Source: Candidatus Merdicola faecigallinarum (GTDB lineage Bacteria > Bacillota > Clostridia > TANB77 > CAG-508). Taken from it: a DNA stretch of 51,325 nucleotides. Each line of letters opens with the position of its first letter. Position 1 is the stretch's first letter. The DNA lies in assembly GCA_018714565.1 (NCBI GenBank), contig DVNH01000025.1, positions 1 to 51,325 on the forward strand. Reading direction: 5' to 3'. Both the position numbers and the translations under genes were made by a program. Shown here piece after piece: positions 28,663 through 37,148 of this stretch. The notes under the pieces were generated by a model that ran no database searches, was not told the origin of the DNA, and saw only the letters and a list, made by a program, of their open reading frames with translations.

Positions 28663-29109
28663 CTATTTCATATTTTCACTTTCTATTTGTTCTAGCATTT
28701 CTAATCTTTCTTGGTATCTTCCACCTTTAAATTTTGTTTCCAACCAAGACTCTATAATCTTAATCGCTTCTTCTATTGACATATTGTCTCCAGATAACGT
28801 AATTAAATTAATGTCATCATCTGCTTTTGCTGCTTTTGCCAAATCCGCACTCGTTACACTTGCAGCTCGAATTCCTTTAAATTTATTCGCAGTTACAGTC
28901 ATTCCATAACCTGATCTACAAATTAAGATTCCTTTATCTGCTACCTTGCTTTGCATTGCTTCTGCAACTTTTTTTGCATATATTGGGTAATCTGTTCTTT
29001 CTTCATTATAAGTTCCAAAGTCTTCGTAAGAAATCTGTTTTTCTTCCAAATATTTTTTTATCTTTTCTTTTAATTGGTAACCACCATGATCCGCTCCTAT
29101 CGCTATCAT
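28663..29109 (-). CDS. rpiB: Ribose-5-phosphate isomerase B (RpiB/LacA family)
   Basis: MIAIGADHGGYQLKEKI, ICRSGYGMTVTANKFKGIRAA. Confidence 0.93.
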   Translation of the reverse strand: MIAIGADHGGYQLKEKIKKYLEEKQISYEDFGTYNEERTDYPIYAKKVAEAMQSKVADKGILICRSGYGMTVTANKFKGIRAASVTSADLAKAAKADDDINLITLSGDNMSIEEAIKIIESWLETKFKGGRYQERLEMLEQIESENMK

Positions 29110-29320
29110 CGTTTTCCCTCCATATTTGTTTTTTTCACTATATCATACGAAAAAATAGAATACAATATTTTTGTAGTATTTTTTCGCATTTTGTATTCCT
29201 TCTAATACGTAAATTCATTACTTACCCAATTATTTTATGAAATTGCTTGCAATATTTCACATTCTGTGTTAAAATAGCATGTGTTATAATGTAATATGAA
29301 CTAAGAGGAGGTGTATTAAG

Positions 29321-29587
29321 ATGCCAAATATTAAATCAGCAATAAAAAGAGTAAATATTATTGAAAAGAAAACTATGAGAAATAATATGATAAAATCAGG
29401 ATATAGAACTGCTGTTAAAAAATTTGAACAAGCAATTGAAGCTGGAAACATAGAAGAAGCAAAATCTTTATTCTCAGCAGCTACTAAAAAAATAGATCAA
29501 GCTTGCACAAAAGGTGTAATTGTAAAAAACACAGCAGCTAGAAAAAAATCAAATATGGCTAAAAAGCTTAATGCAGCTATGGCTTAG
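29321..29587 (+). CDS. rpsT: 30S ribosomal protein S20
   Basis: MPNIKSAIKRVNIIEKKTMRNNMIKS...KGVIVKNTAARKKSNMAKKLNAAMA; RBS AGGAGG. Confidence 0.97.
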   Translation: MPNIKSAIKRVNIIEKKTMRNNMIKSGYRTAVKKFEQAIEAGNIEEAKSLFSAATKKIDQACTKGVIVKNTAARKKSNMAKKLNAAMA

Positions 29588-29764
29588 TTAAAAATATAAA
29601 GATTATGCATAGTTTTTATAAGGATAGAAATGATTCTATCCTTTTTTTGTTTTCTTTTCTAAATAATATTTTCTTATTTCCATATTCCCATGTATTTCCT
29701 TTGTTTTTTCTCTTTATTCATGTTACCATAGAATTAAGAATTCAAAAAAGAAGGAGGATTACGT

Positions 29765-30016
29765 ATGATTCATCTTATTTTTCATAAGCTATTTCCATTT
29801 GATCCTTCCATTAAAATTTTAATGAAAAAGGGAATTAAATTTTCTTTATTATTCTGTTTTGTAGGTACACTTTTATTGTTTGGTTATCAGCTATTTTATC
29901 AGTTACCAGATTTATACTACATATCATTATCACTGATTCAGACAGGAATTACTTTTATTGCATTTTTCATTGCATGCGCGATTGCCTTTAACCAAATTAA
30001 AAGGGACGCTTCTTAA
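29765..30016 (+). CDS. Small two-TM membrane protein
   Basis: RBS AAGAAGGAGG upstream; 83 aa with two hydrophobic segments, followed by a terminator-like GGGACG...CGTCCC stem. Confidence 0.7.
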   Translation: MIHLIFHKLFPFDPSIKILMKKGIKFSLLFCFVGTLLLFGYQLFYQLPDLYYISLSLIQTGITFIAFFIACAIAFNQIKRDAS

Positions 30017-30035
30017 GATTCCGTCCCTTTTTTCT

Positions 30036-31478
30036 CTATTTACTTAATTCTTCTTTTAGCATTTTATTTAACATCTGTGGATTTGCTTTTCCTTTTGTTG
30101 CCTTCATTGCCTGTCCTACTAAAAATCCAATTGCCTTATCTTTTCCCGCTTTGTAATCTTCTACTGATTGTGGATTTGCTTCAATTACTTGCAATACAAT
30201 TTCTTTAATTGCACCTTCATCAGAAATTTGAATCCAGCCTTTTTCCTTAATAATTTCTTCTGGTTCTTTTGGATTTTCAAATAATTCTTCTATTACCTTT
30301 TTACCAATACTTGAACTGATCGTTCCTTTATCGATTAATTCTACTAAATGTCCTAAGTGTTCTGCAGTAAATGGTATTTGGTCTGGCTCTATTTCTTTTT
30401 CATTTAAAATTCTAGAAATATCAGAAATAATCCAGTTATTAACCGCTTTTCTATTTCCACAAACATCACTTGCATTTTCGAATAAATCGGATAAATATTT
30501 TGAACCCGTTATAATATTCGCATCCTTTTCTGATAGATGATATTCGTTAATATATCTTTCTTTCCTACTTTCTGGAAGTTCTGGTAAACTGTTTTTAATA
30601 TTTTCTATATATTCTTCTGATAAATTAATTGCTACTAAATCTGGTTCTGGGAAATATCGATAATCATCTGCATCCTCCTTATCTCTCATTGAGAATGTTT
30701 TTCCAGATACATCATCCCATCTTAAAGATTCTTGTTCTACCTTTCCTCCCTCTTCTATTACATCAATTTGTCTTGTCACTTCATATTCAATTGCTCTTGT
30801 AATGGATTTAAAAGAGTTCATATTTTTCATTTCTGTTCTTGTTCCCAATTTTGGATCTCCAACTTTTCTTACAGATACATTTACATCTGCTCTTAAAGAT
30901 CCTTCTTGCATTTTACAATCCGAAACTTCTATATATTCTAGTATTGATTTTAATTTCTTTAAGTATCTATCAACTTCTCCACTGGAACGTAAATCTGGCT
31001 CAGATACTATCTCAATTAGTGGAACTCCTGATCTATTTAAATCCACTAAGCTTCCACCAGCAAATTCATCATGATTTAATTTACCTGCATCTTCTTCTAT
31101 ATGTATTCTTAATAATCTTACTTTCTTTTTCTTTCCTTCATCATCCTCTATTTCTATATATCCATGATTACATAAAGGTTTATCATATTGAGAAATTTGG
31201 TATGCTTTTGGTGTATCTGGATAGAAATAATTTTTTCTATCATTTTTACTATTTCTTTCTATTTCACAATTTGTTGCAAGACCTGCTTTTACTGCATATT
31301 CTACAACCTTTTCATTTAGTACAGGAAGTGTTCCTGGCATTCCCATACAAATCGGACATGTATGTGTATTTGGTTCCGCACCAAATGTTGTAGGACATGA
31401 ACAAAAGATTTTTGTTTTTGTAGAAAGTTCTGCATGAACTTCTAGTCCTATTATTACTTCGTAACCATCTCTTACCAT
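30036..31478 (-). CDS. gatB: Asp/Glu-tRNA amidotransferase subunit B
   Basis: YEVIIGLEVHAELSTKTKIFCSCPT...GMPGTLPVLN. Confidence 0.98.
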   Translation of the reverse strand: MVRDGYEVIIGLEVHAELSTKTKIFCSCPTTFGAEPNTHTCPICMGMPGTLPVLNEKVVEYAVKAGLATNCEIERNSKNDRKNYFYPDTPKAYQISQYDKPLCNHGYIEIEDDEGKKKKVRLLRIHIEEDAGKLNHDEFAGGSLVDLNRSGVPLIEIVSEPDLRSSGEVDRYLKKLKSILEYIEVSDCKMQEGSLRADVNVSVRKVGDPKLGTRTEMKNMNSFKSITRAIEYEVTRQIDVIEEGGKVEQESLRWDDVSGKTFSMRDKEDADDYRYFPEPDLVAINLSEEYIENIKNSLPELPESRKERYINEYHLSEKDANIITGSKYLSDLFENASDVCGNRKAVNNWIISDISRILNEKEIEPDQIPFTAEHLGHLVELIDKGTISSSIGKKVIEELFENPKEPEEIIKEKGWIQISDEGAIKEIVLQVIEANPQSVEDYKAGKDKAIGFLVGQAMKATKGKANPQMLNKMLKEELSK

Positions 31479-31493
31479 TACTTTTCCTCCTTA

Positions 31494-32963
31494 CTATTTC
31501 TTAAATTCTGGTTTGTATTTTTCACTAAATTTTACTTTTTGCTCAAAAGTATATGCAGCATTTAATAATGTTTCTTCTGCAAATCGATTTCCTATTAATT
31601 GCATTCCCACTGGCATTCCTTCTTTATCTACACCACATGGAATTGATATTCCTGGAAGTCCTGCAATATTCACAGATACTGTACAAATATCCGCCAAATA
31701 CATGGCAAGCGGATCATTGATTTTTGAACCAATGTCAAATGCTACTGTTGGAGATGTTGGTGTTAAAATAACGTCATAATGATCAAATACTTTTTTAAAT
31801 TCATTCATTACTAATGTACGAACTTGTTGTGCTTTTTTATAATATGCATCATAATATCCTGAACTTAATACATATGTTCCTAATATGATTCTTCTTTTTA
31901 CTTCTGGTCCAAAACCTTCCGTTCTTGAATTTCTAAACAATTCTTTTACATTATTATATTCTTTGGCTCTGTGTCCATATCGAACACCATCAAATCTACC
32001 TAAATTTGAGCTAGCCTCTGCACAGGCAATTATGTAATAAGAAGCTAAAGCATATTCTGCGATATCTAAAGATACCTCTGAAACTTCTGCCCCTAGTTCT
32101 TTATATGTTTCAATTGCTTTCTCTAAATTTTCTTTTACTTCTGCATTAATTCCTTTTCCAAAGAATTCTTTTGGAACTGCTATTTTTAGTCCTTTTACAT
32201 CATTTTTTAACGCTTTTGTATAATCCACTTTTGGTCTTTCTACAGATGTTGAATCCATATTATCTTTTCCTGCAATGATATTAAGAAGCATTGCTGCATC
32301 TGTTACATCTTTGGTTATTGGTCCAACTTGATCTAGTGATGAAGCAAATGCCACAACACCATATCTTGAAACTAGTCCATAGGTAGGTTTTAATCCAACA
32401 ACACCACAAAAAGCAGCTGGCTGTCTTATAGAACCTCCTGTATCTGTTCCTAGTGCCCATGGAAGCATTCCTGCTGCTACTGCTGCAGCTGAACCGCCTG
32501 AAGATCCTCCTGGTACTTTATTTAAATTCCAAGGATTTCTTGTAACATGAAAATAGGAATGTTCTGTAGATCCTCCCATTGCAAATTCATCCATATTTAG
32601 TTTTCCTAAATTTACAAGTTCTTCATCATTTATTTTTTCCATAACGGTTGCATCATATGGTGCAATGAAATTTTCTAACATTCTTGAAGAACATGTTGTT
32701 TTCACACCTTTTGTACAAATATTATCTTTTATTCCTATTGGAATTCCTGTTAATTTTGATTTTGCCTCTCCACTTTCCATTTTTTTATCCATCTCTTTTG
32801 CTTTTTCTAAAGCATCCTGTTCTAAAGTCGTAACAAAAGCTTGTACATCTTTTTCTTTTTCAACGATTCTATCTGTATATGCTTTTGTAATATCATAACT
32901 TGTAAGCTCTTTTTTCTCTAATTTTTCTTTAAGTTCATGCACAGTTAACTCTGTAATATTCAT
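31494..32963 (-). CDS. gatA: Asp/Glu-tRNA amidotransferase subunit A
   Basis: Amidase signature [45 protein letters not shown]. Confidence 0.98.
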   Translation of the reverse strand: MNITELTVHELKEKLEKKELTSYDITKAYTDRIVEKEKDVQAFVTTLEQDALEKAKEMDKKMESGEAKSKLTGIPIGIKDNICTKGVKTTCSSRMLENFIAPYDATVMEKINDEELVNLGKLNMDEFAMGGSTEHSYFHVTRNPWNLNKVPGGSSGGSAAAVAAGMLPWALGTDTGGSIRQPAAFCGVVGLKPTYGLVSRYGVVAFASSLDQVGPITKDVTDAAMLLNIIAGKDNMDSTSVERPKVDYTKALKNDVKGLKIAVPKEFFGKGINAEVKENLEKAIETYKELGAEVSEVSLDIAEYALASYYIIACAEASSNLGRFDGVRYGHRAKEYNNVKELFRNSRTEGFGPEVKRRIILGTYVLSSGYYDAYYKKAQQVRTLVMNEFKKVFDHYDVILTPTSPTVAFDIGSKINDPLAMYLADICTVSVNIAGLPGISIPCGVDKEGMPVGMQLIGNRFAEETLLNAAYTFEQKVKFSEKYKPEFKK

Positions 32964-33011
32964 ATTTGCCTCCTTTATTTCTATTGGCTTAGGTTATATC
33001 AATTCTTACCA

Positions 33012-33308
33012 TTAATTTATTACTTTTGGAATTTTAAACATATTTTGTTCTTTTTCTGGTGCATTTTGAAGTAAAGCATCTAAGTCTCCAAATTCTTTTA
33101 CTTCATCTTTTCGAAATACATTTTTATTTTCGTATGCCCCTATTGTGATATCTAAATTACTTACCTCTGCATTATTTATTACATCTGCAAAGTTTAAAAT
33201 TTCTTGTAAATTTTCTAAATATTTCTCTGTTTCTTCTTCTTTAAGATTCAAATCTGCTAATTTTGCAATGTGTAATAATTCTTCTTTACTTACCTTGTTT
33301 TCGCTCAT
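33012..33308 (-). CDS. gatC: Asp/Glu-tRNA amidotransferase subunit C
   Basis: VSKEELLHIAKLADLNLKEEETEKYLENLQEILNFADVIN... Confidence 0.95.
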   Translation of the reverse strand: MSENKVSKEELLHIAKLADLNLKEEETEKYLENLQEILNFADVINNAEVSNLDITIGAYENKNVFRKDEVKEFGDLDALLQNAPEKEQNMFKIPKVIN

Positions 33309-33437
33309 AAACTCATCTCCTTGCGTTTTATCTGGCTTTTATTATATATGCATTTATTTCCAAAAGTCAAGTTTACCATAATTTTTTTCTGTATAAATAT
33401 TGACAAATGGGCAAATACTATGTAAAATATTTCTATA

Positions 33438-33501
33438 GGGATAAAGGGACGGTCTTTAAAATCCCTTACAAACGGGATTTTAAAGACCGTCCCTTTATCC
33501 C
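33438..33501. repeat. Perfect 28-bp inverted repeat with 8-nt loop
   Basis: GGGATAAAGGGACGGTCTTTAAAATCCC-TTACAAAC-GGGATTTTAAAGACCGTCCCTTTATCCC. Confidence 0.95.
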
Positions 33502-33720
33502 GTAGGCAATGACGAGCTTTTGCAAGTTACTAATAGAGAGTAAGGGTCTAGAGGCTGGAAGCCCTTTTAGAAAAACGTAAAGGAATAACACATTGTTTTT
33601 TTATTTTTAAATTTAATAAATCAAGTGGAAAACTATTATAAACCAAGTTTTCAATATAGGGTGGCACCGCGGAAAGTTATTTCGTCCCTATCATATTAAA
33701 TATATGATAGGGCTTTTTTG
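33502..33720 (+). promoter_or_regulatory. T-box riboswitch leader of aspS
   Basis: T-box motif AGGGTGGCACCGCGG (33658-33672), Stem I-like CAATGACGAG...CATTG, terminator CCCTATCATATTAAATATATGATAGGGCTTTTTT. Confidence 0.92.
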
Positions 33721-33753
33721 ATGCCTATCATATAGAGATTTAGGAGGTTTATT

Positions 33754-35517
33754 ATGGAAATGTACAGAACACACACATGTGGGGACATTACATTAGAAGA
33801 TGTCGGAAAAAAAGTAAAAATTGCAGGATTTGTACAAACGATTCGTGATTTAGGAGGTCTTGTATTCTTAGATATTCGTGATATGTATGGAGTTACACAA
33901 GTTGTAACTTCTGCTGAATCTAATATTGTAGATTTCGCATCCCATATCCCAATTGAATCTTCTGTATCGGTAGAAGGTATCGTTAGAAAAAGAAGTGAAG
34001 ACACCATCAATGAAAAGATAAAAACAGGACTTGTAGAAATTTTTATTGAATCGATTAAAGTTTTAGGAAAACGTACTAAAGAGTTACCTTTTGAAATTAA
34101 TACTTCTCAAGAAGTAAGAGAAGATTTAAGATTAAAATATCGTTATTTAGATTTAAGAGGTGAAAAGTTAAAACAAAATCTGATTTTAAGAAGTAAAGTG
34201 ATTCAATTTTTAAGGGAACAAATGATCCAAAGAGGATTTTTAGAAGTGCAAACTCCCATTCTTACTAGCTCTTCTCCAGAAGGTGCTCGTGACTATTTAG
34301 TTCCTAGTAGATTACACGCAGGAAAATTTTATGCTCTTCCTCAAGCCCCTCAACAATTTAAACAATTGTTAATGGTTTCTGGAATTGATAAATATTTTCA
34401 AATTGCTCCTTGCTTTCGTGACGAAGATGCAAGAGCAGATCGTGCCCCAGGAGAATTTTATCAATTAGATATGGAGATGAGTTTTGCATCGCAAGAAGAT
34501 GTTTTCTCTACAATTGAACCAATTATCTATGAAACTTTTACTAAATTTTCAGATAAAACAGTATCGACTTATCCTTTTCCTAGAATTTCATATAAAGAAG
34601 CAATGCTTAAATATGGCTCTGATAAACCAGATTTAAGAAACCCTTTAGAAATCATTGACGTTACAGATATTTTTGAACAAGATTCAGTTACATTAAATGC
34701 GTTTAAAGGAAATTTAGTAAGAACAATTGCGACATATCATGTAGACGAACAACCTAGAAGTTTTTTCGAAGGTATGACAGATTACGCAATAAAAGATTTA
34801 AAAGCCAAAGGACTTGCATGGCTTCGTATTCTAGAAGATGGTACTTTCCAAGGTCCAATTGCAAAATTTATTCCTGAAGACGCAAGAGAAGAAATGAAAA
34901 AAAGAACTGGTACAAAACCAGGAGATTGTTTATTCTTTATTGCTGAAAAATCTGGAACCGTAGAAAAATTATCTGGACAAATTCGTGATGAATTAGGAAA
35001 ACGTTTAGATTTAATTGATGAAACTATTTTTAAATTCTGTTGGATTGTAGATTTTCCAATGTACGAATTAGATGAGCATGGAAGTATTGCATTTAGCCAT
35101 AACCCATTTTCTATGCCACAGGGAGGATTAGATGCTTTAAACCATAAAAATCCTTTGGATATTCTTGCTTACCAATATGATATTGTTTGTAATGGTATTG
35201 AACTTTCTTCTGGTGCTGTTCGAAACCATGATATTGATATTATGCTTAAGGCATTTGAAATAGCAGGTTATTCTGAGGATAACGTAAAAGAAAAATTTGG
35301 AGCTTTATTTACAGCGTTTCAATTTGGAGCACCTCCACATGCTGGCATTGCACCTGGGATTGACCGTATGATCATGCTTCTTACTGGTTCTGATAATATC
35401 CGTGATGTTATCGCTTTTCCTTTAAATAGTAAAGCTCAAGATCTTATGATGGGAGCTCCTAGCTTTGTTTCTCGTGAGCAACTTAGGGATATTCACATTC
35501 GAATTGATTCAAAATAA
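33754..35517 (+). CDS. aspS: Aspartyl-tRNA synthetase (bacterial type)
   Basis: YRTHTCGDITLEDVGKKVKIAGFVQTIRDLGGLVFLDIRD...PFPRISYKEAMLKYGSDKPD...GIDRMIMLLTG. Confidence 0.98.
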   Translation: MEMYRTHTCGDITLEDVGKKVKIAGFVQTIRDLGGLVFLDIRDMYGVTQVVTSAESNIVDFASHIPIESSVSVEGIVRKRSEDTINEKIKTGLVEIFIESIKVLGKRTKELPFEINTSQEVREDLRLKYRYLDLRGEKLKQNLILRSKVIQFLREQMIQRGFLEVQTPILTSSSPEGARDYLVPSRLHAGKFYALPQAPQQFKQLLMVSGIDKYFQIAPCFRDEDARADRAPGEFYQLDMEMSFASQEDVFSTIEPIIYETFTKFSDKTVSTYPFPRISYKEAMLKYGSDKPDLRNPLEIIDVTDIFEQDSVTLNAFKGNLVRTIATYHVDEQPRSFFEGMTDYAIKDLKAKGLAWLRILEDGTFQGPIAKFIPEDAREEMKKRTGTKPGDCLFFIAEKSGTVEKLSGQIRDELGKRLDLIDETIFKFCWIVDFPMYELDEHGSIAFSHNPFSMPQGGLDALNHKNPLDILAYQYDIVCNGIELSSGAVRNHDIDIMLKAFEIAGYSEDNVKEKFGALFTAFQFGAPPHAGIAPGIDRMIMLLTGSDNIRDVIAFPLNSKAQDLMMGAPSFVSREQLRDIHIRIDSK

Positions 35518-35545
35518 GAAAAGTGGCTTGTAATAAAAAGATAGG
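35514..35545 (+). repeat. Partial or internally deleted copy E of the dispersed repeat
   Basis: AAATAAGAAAAGTGGCTTGTAATAAAAAG joins the left end (AATAAGAAAAGTGGCTT) to the right end (GTAATAAAAA) of copies A/B. Confidence 0.6.
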
Positions 35546-35632
35546 CGGGCAGTGAAGAACTCACTGCTCGCCCTCTTTTATTTCCTCGAAATCCTAGCTA
35601 GGATTTAATAAAGCTCTAGAGCTTTATTAAAA
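35543..35632. terminator. Convergent terminator hairpin followed by two perfect palindromes
   Basis: GGCGGGCAGTGAAGAACTCACTGCTCGCC; AAATCCTAGCTAGGATTT; TTTAATAAAGCTCTAGAGCTTTATTAAA. Confidence 0.75.
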
Positions 35633-35636
35633 AACT

Positions 35637-36164
35637 TTATTGGCACTTATAGTAGTCTACTATTGTTGCTAAAAACTCCATGTTTGTCGCCCGCTGAGTA
35701 GTATTGGTAGCGTAACAGGGAAAGAACTTAAGAACTTCTTCTAAGTTTCCTCTTGTCCATGCGACCTCAATCGCATGCCTGATCGCACGTTCTACCCTGC
35801 TACTGGTAGTTTTGTACTCCTTAGCAATAGATGGATACATCACCTTGGTAGCTGATTCCATACACTCCGGATTTTGCAGTCCCATCAAGATTCCCGTTCT
35901 GATGAAATTGAACCCTTTTATGTTGGATGGAATTCCAAATTTGTGCAACTGCTCCGTGACTTCCATCTCGATGCTTTTGGCTCTTTCTTTTTTCATCTCA
36001 ATCATTGCTGCTGAAACATTCTGTTCTTCTGTTATGCTTACTTCTCCACTTAGTTGATTAACCACCTCGATCGCTTCAATCAAATCATCGATTGAAATGT
36101 TTTCTTCCCGTAATTTTTTCAGCACCTCCAAAGTCTTTTTGAGTTTTAAATTCTGTCTTTCCAT
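35637..36164 (-). CDS. Receiver-less Spo0A C-terminal-domain protein
   Basis: [67 protein letters not shown] aligns to Spo0A_C; N-terminus has no response-regulator motifs. Confidence 0.9.
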   Translation of the reverse strand: MERQNLKLKKTLEVLKKLREENISIDDLIEAIEVVNQLSGEVSITEEQNVSAAMIEMKKERAKSIEMEVTEQLHKFGIPSNIKGFNFIRTGILMGLQNPECMESATKVMYPSIAKEYKTTSSRVERAIRHAIEVAWTRGNLEEVLKFFPCYATNTTQRATNMEFLATIVDYYKCQ

Positions 36165-36233
36165 ATCAGTATCTCCTTTTCTAATGTATATTTTGCACTT
36201 TCTATTATACCATATTTTTCTTATTCTTTCAAG

Positions 36234-37058
36234 TTATATAGATTCCTGATATTTCCATTCTCTATACTTCATTTTTAACATAATCATGATTATATTTTCA
36301 TTTAATGGATAATCCCTATGAAGCCTACTTAAATCTAATGTTTTACTACTATTAATCTTATTATCTGTCAGATTTTGAACAAATCCTTCCTTTTCTAAAG
36401 CAAGGATTTGTTCTTCCTTTGCAACTCCACATGGATATGTAAATATTTTGTTCTGTACCTTTTTTCCTAATTTTTCCTCTATTTGTTCATAAGATTTATT
36501 TACATTTTTCACAGCTTCTTCTACACTTAATGTATCGAATTTTACATGATCCATACTATGAGAAGCAATGGTAACCAGCCCGCTTTCCTCCATCTCTTTT
36601 GCTTCTTTCCAAGAAAGCGTTAGATCTGTTTCCATGTTATTATTAATAATAAATGCTGTAATTGGCACATCATATTTCTGAATAATTGGAAAGGCATTCG
36701 TATATACACCTTTTAGTCCGTCATCAAACGTAATTAAACAACTTCTTTTGCTTAGAGCTTTCTCTCCATTCTTATAGGCTATTAAATCATCATAAGTAAT
36801 AAAATGATATCCTAATAATTTTAAGCCTATAATTTGTTCTTCAAATTTTGCTTTTGTTGTTTGCATATAATCATATTCTATTTCAGATTTGTCATCTACA
36901 ATATTGTGATAAACAAAAATTGGAATTGAAATTTTTCTTTCTGCAATTTTATATGTTTGTTCTGCGCCTACTCGATCCAAAATTAAAATAATCCCAATTA
37001 AAAATATTGCTACAATAATTATTTTTTTTATTTCTACTTTTACTGCTTCTTTATTCAT
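36234..37058 (-). CDS. Polysaccharide deacetylase family protein
   Basis: IPIFVYHNIVDD, LITFDDGLKGVYTNAFPIIQKY, IASHSMDHVKFD, FTYPCG. Confidence 0.93.
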   Translation of the reverse strand: MNKEAVKVEIKKIIIVAIFLIGIILILDRVGAEQTYKIAERKISIPIFVYHNIVDDKSEIEYDYMQTTKAKFEEQIIGLKLLGYHFITYDDLIAYKNGEKALSKRSCLITFDDGLKGVYTNAFPIIQKYDVPITAFIINNNMETDLTLSWKEAKEMEESGLVTIASHSMDHVKFDTLSVEEAVKNVNKSYEQIEEKLGKKVQNKIFTYPCGVAKEEQILALEKEGFVQNLTDNKINSSKTLDLSRLHRDYPLNENIIMIMLKMKYREWKYQESI

Positions 37059-37148
37059 TTTTTCGCTCCATTATAATTTTTTCCCTACATAGTAAAGAGG
37101 CAATATATTTATTACCTCTTTACTAACTTTTCTTATCTTTTTTTAGAT

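Noticed and set aside
30802-31393. Plus-strand ORFs within gatB (30802-31074, 30839-31393)
   Set aside because: Shadow ORFs antisense to a clear gatB gene.
33696-34010. Minus-strand ORF across the aspS start and T-box terminator
   Set aside because: Antisense to aspS and its leader; no family resemblance.
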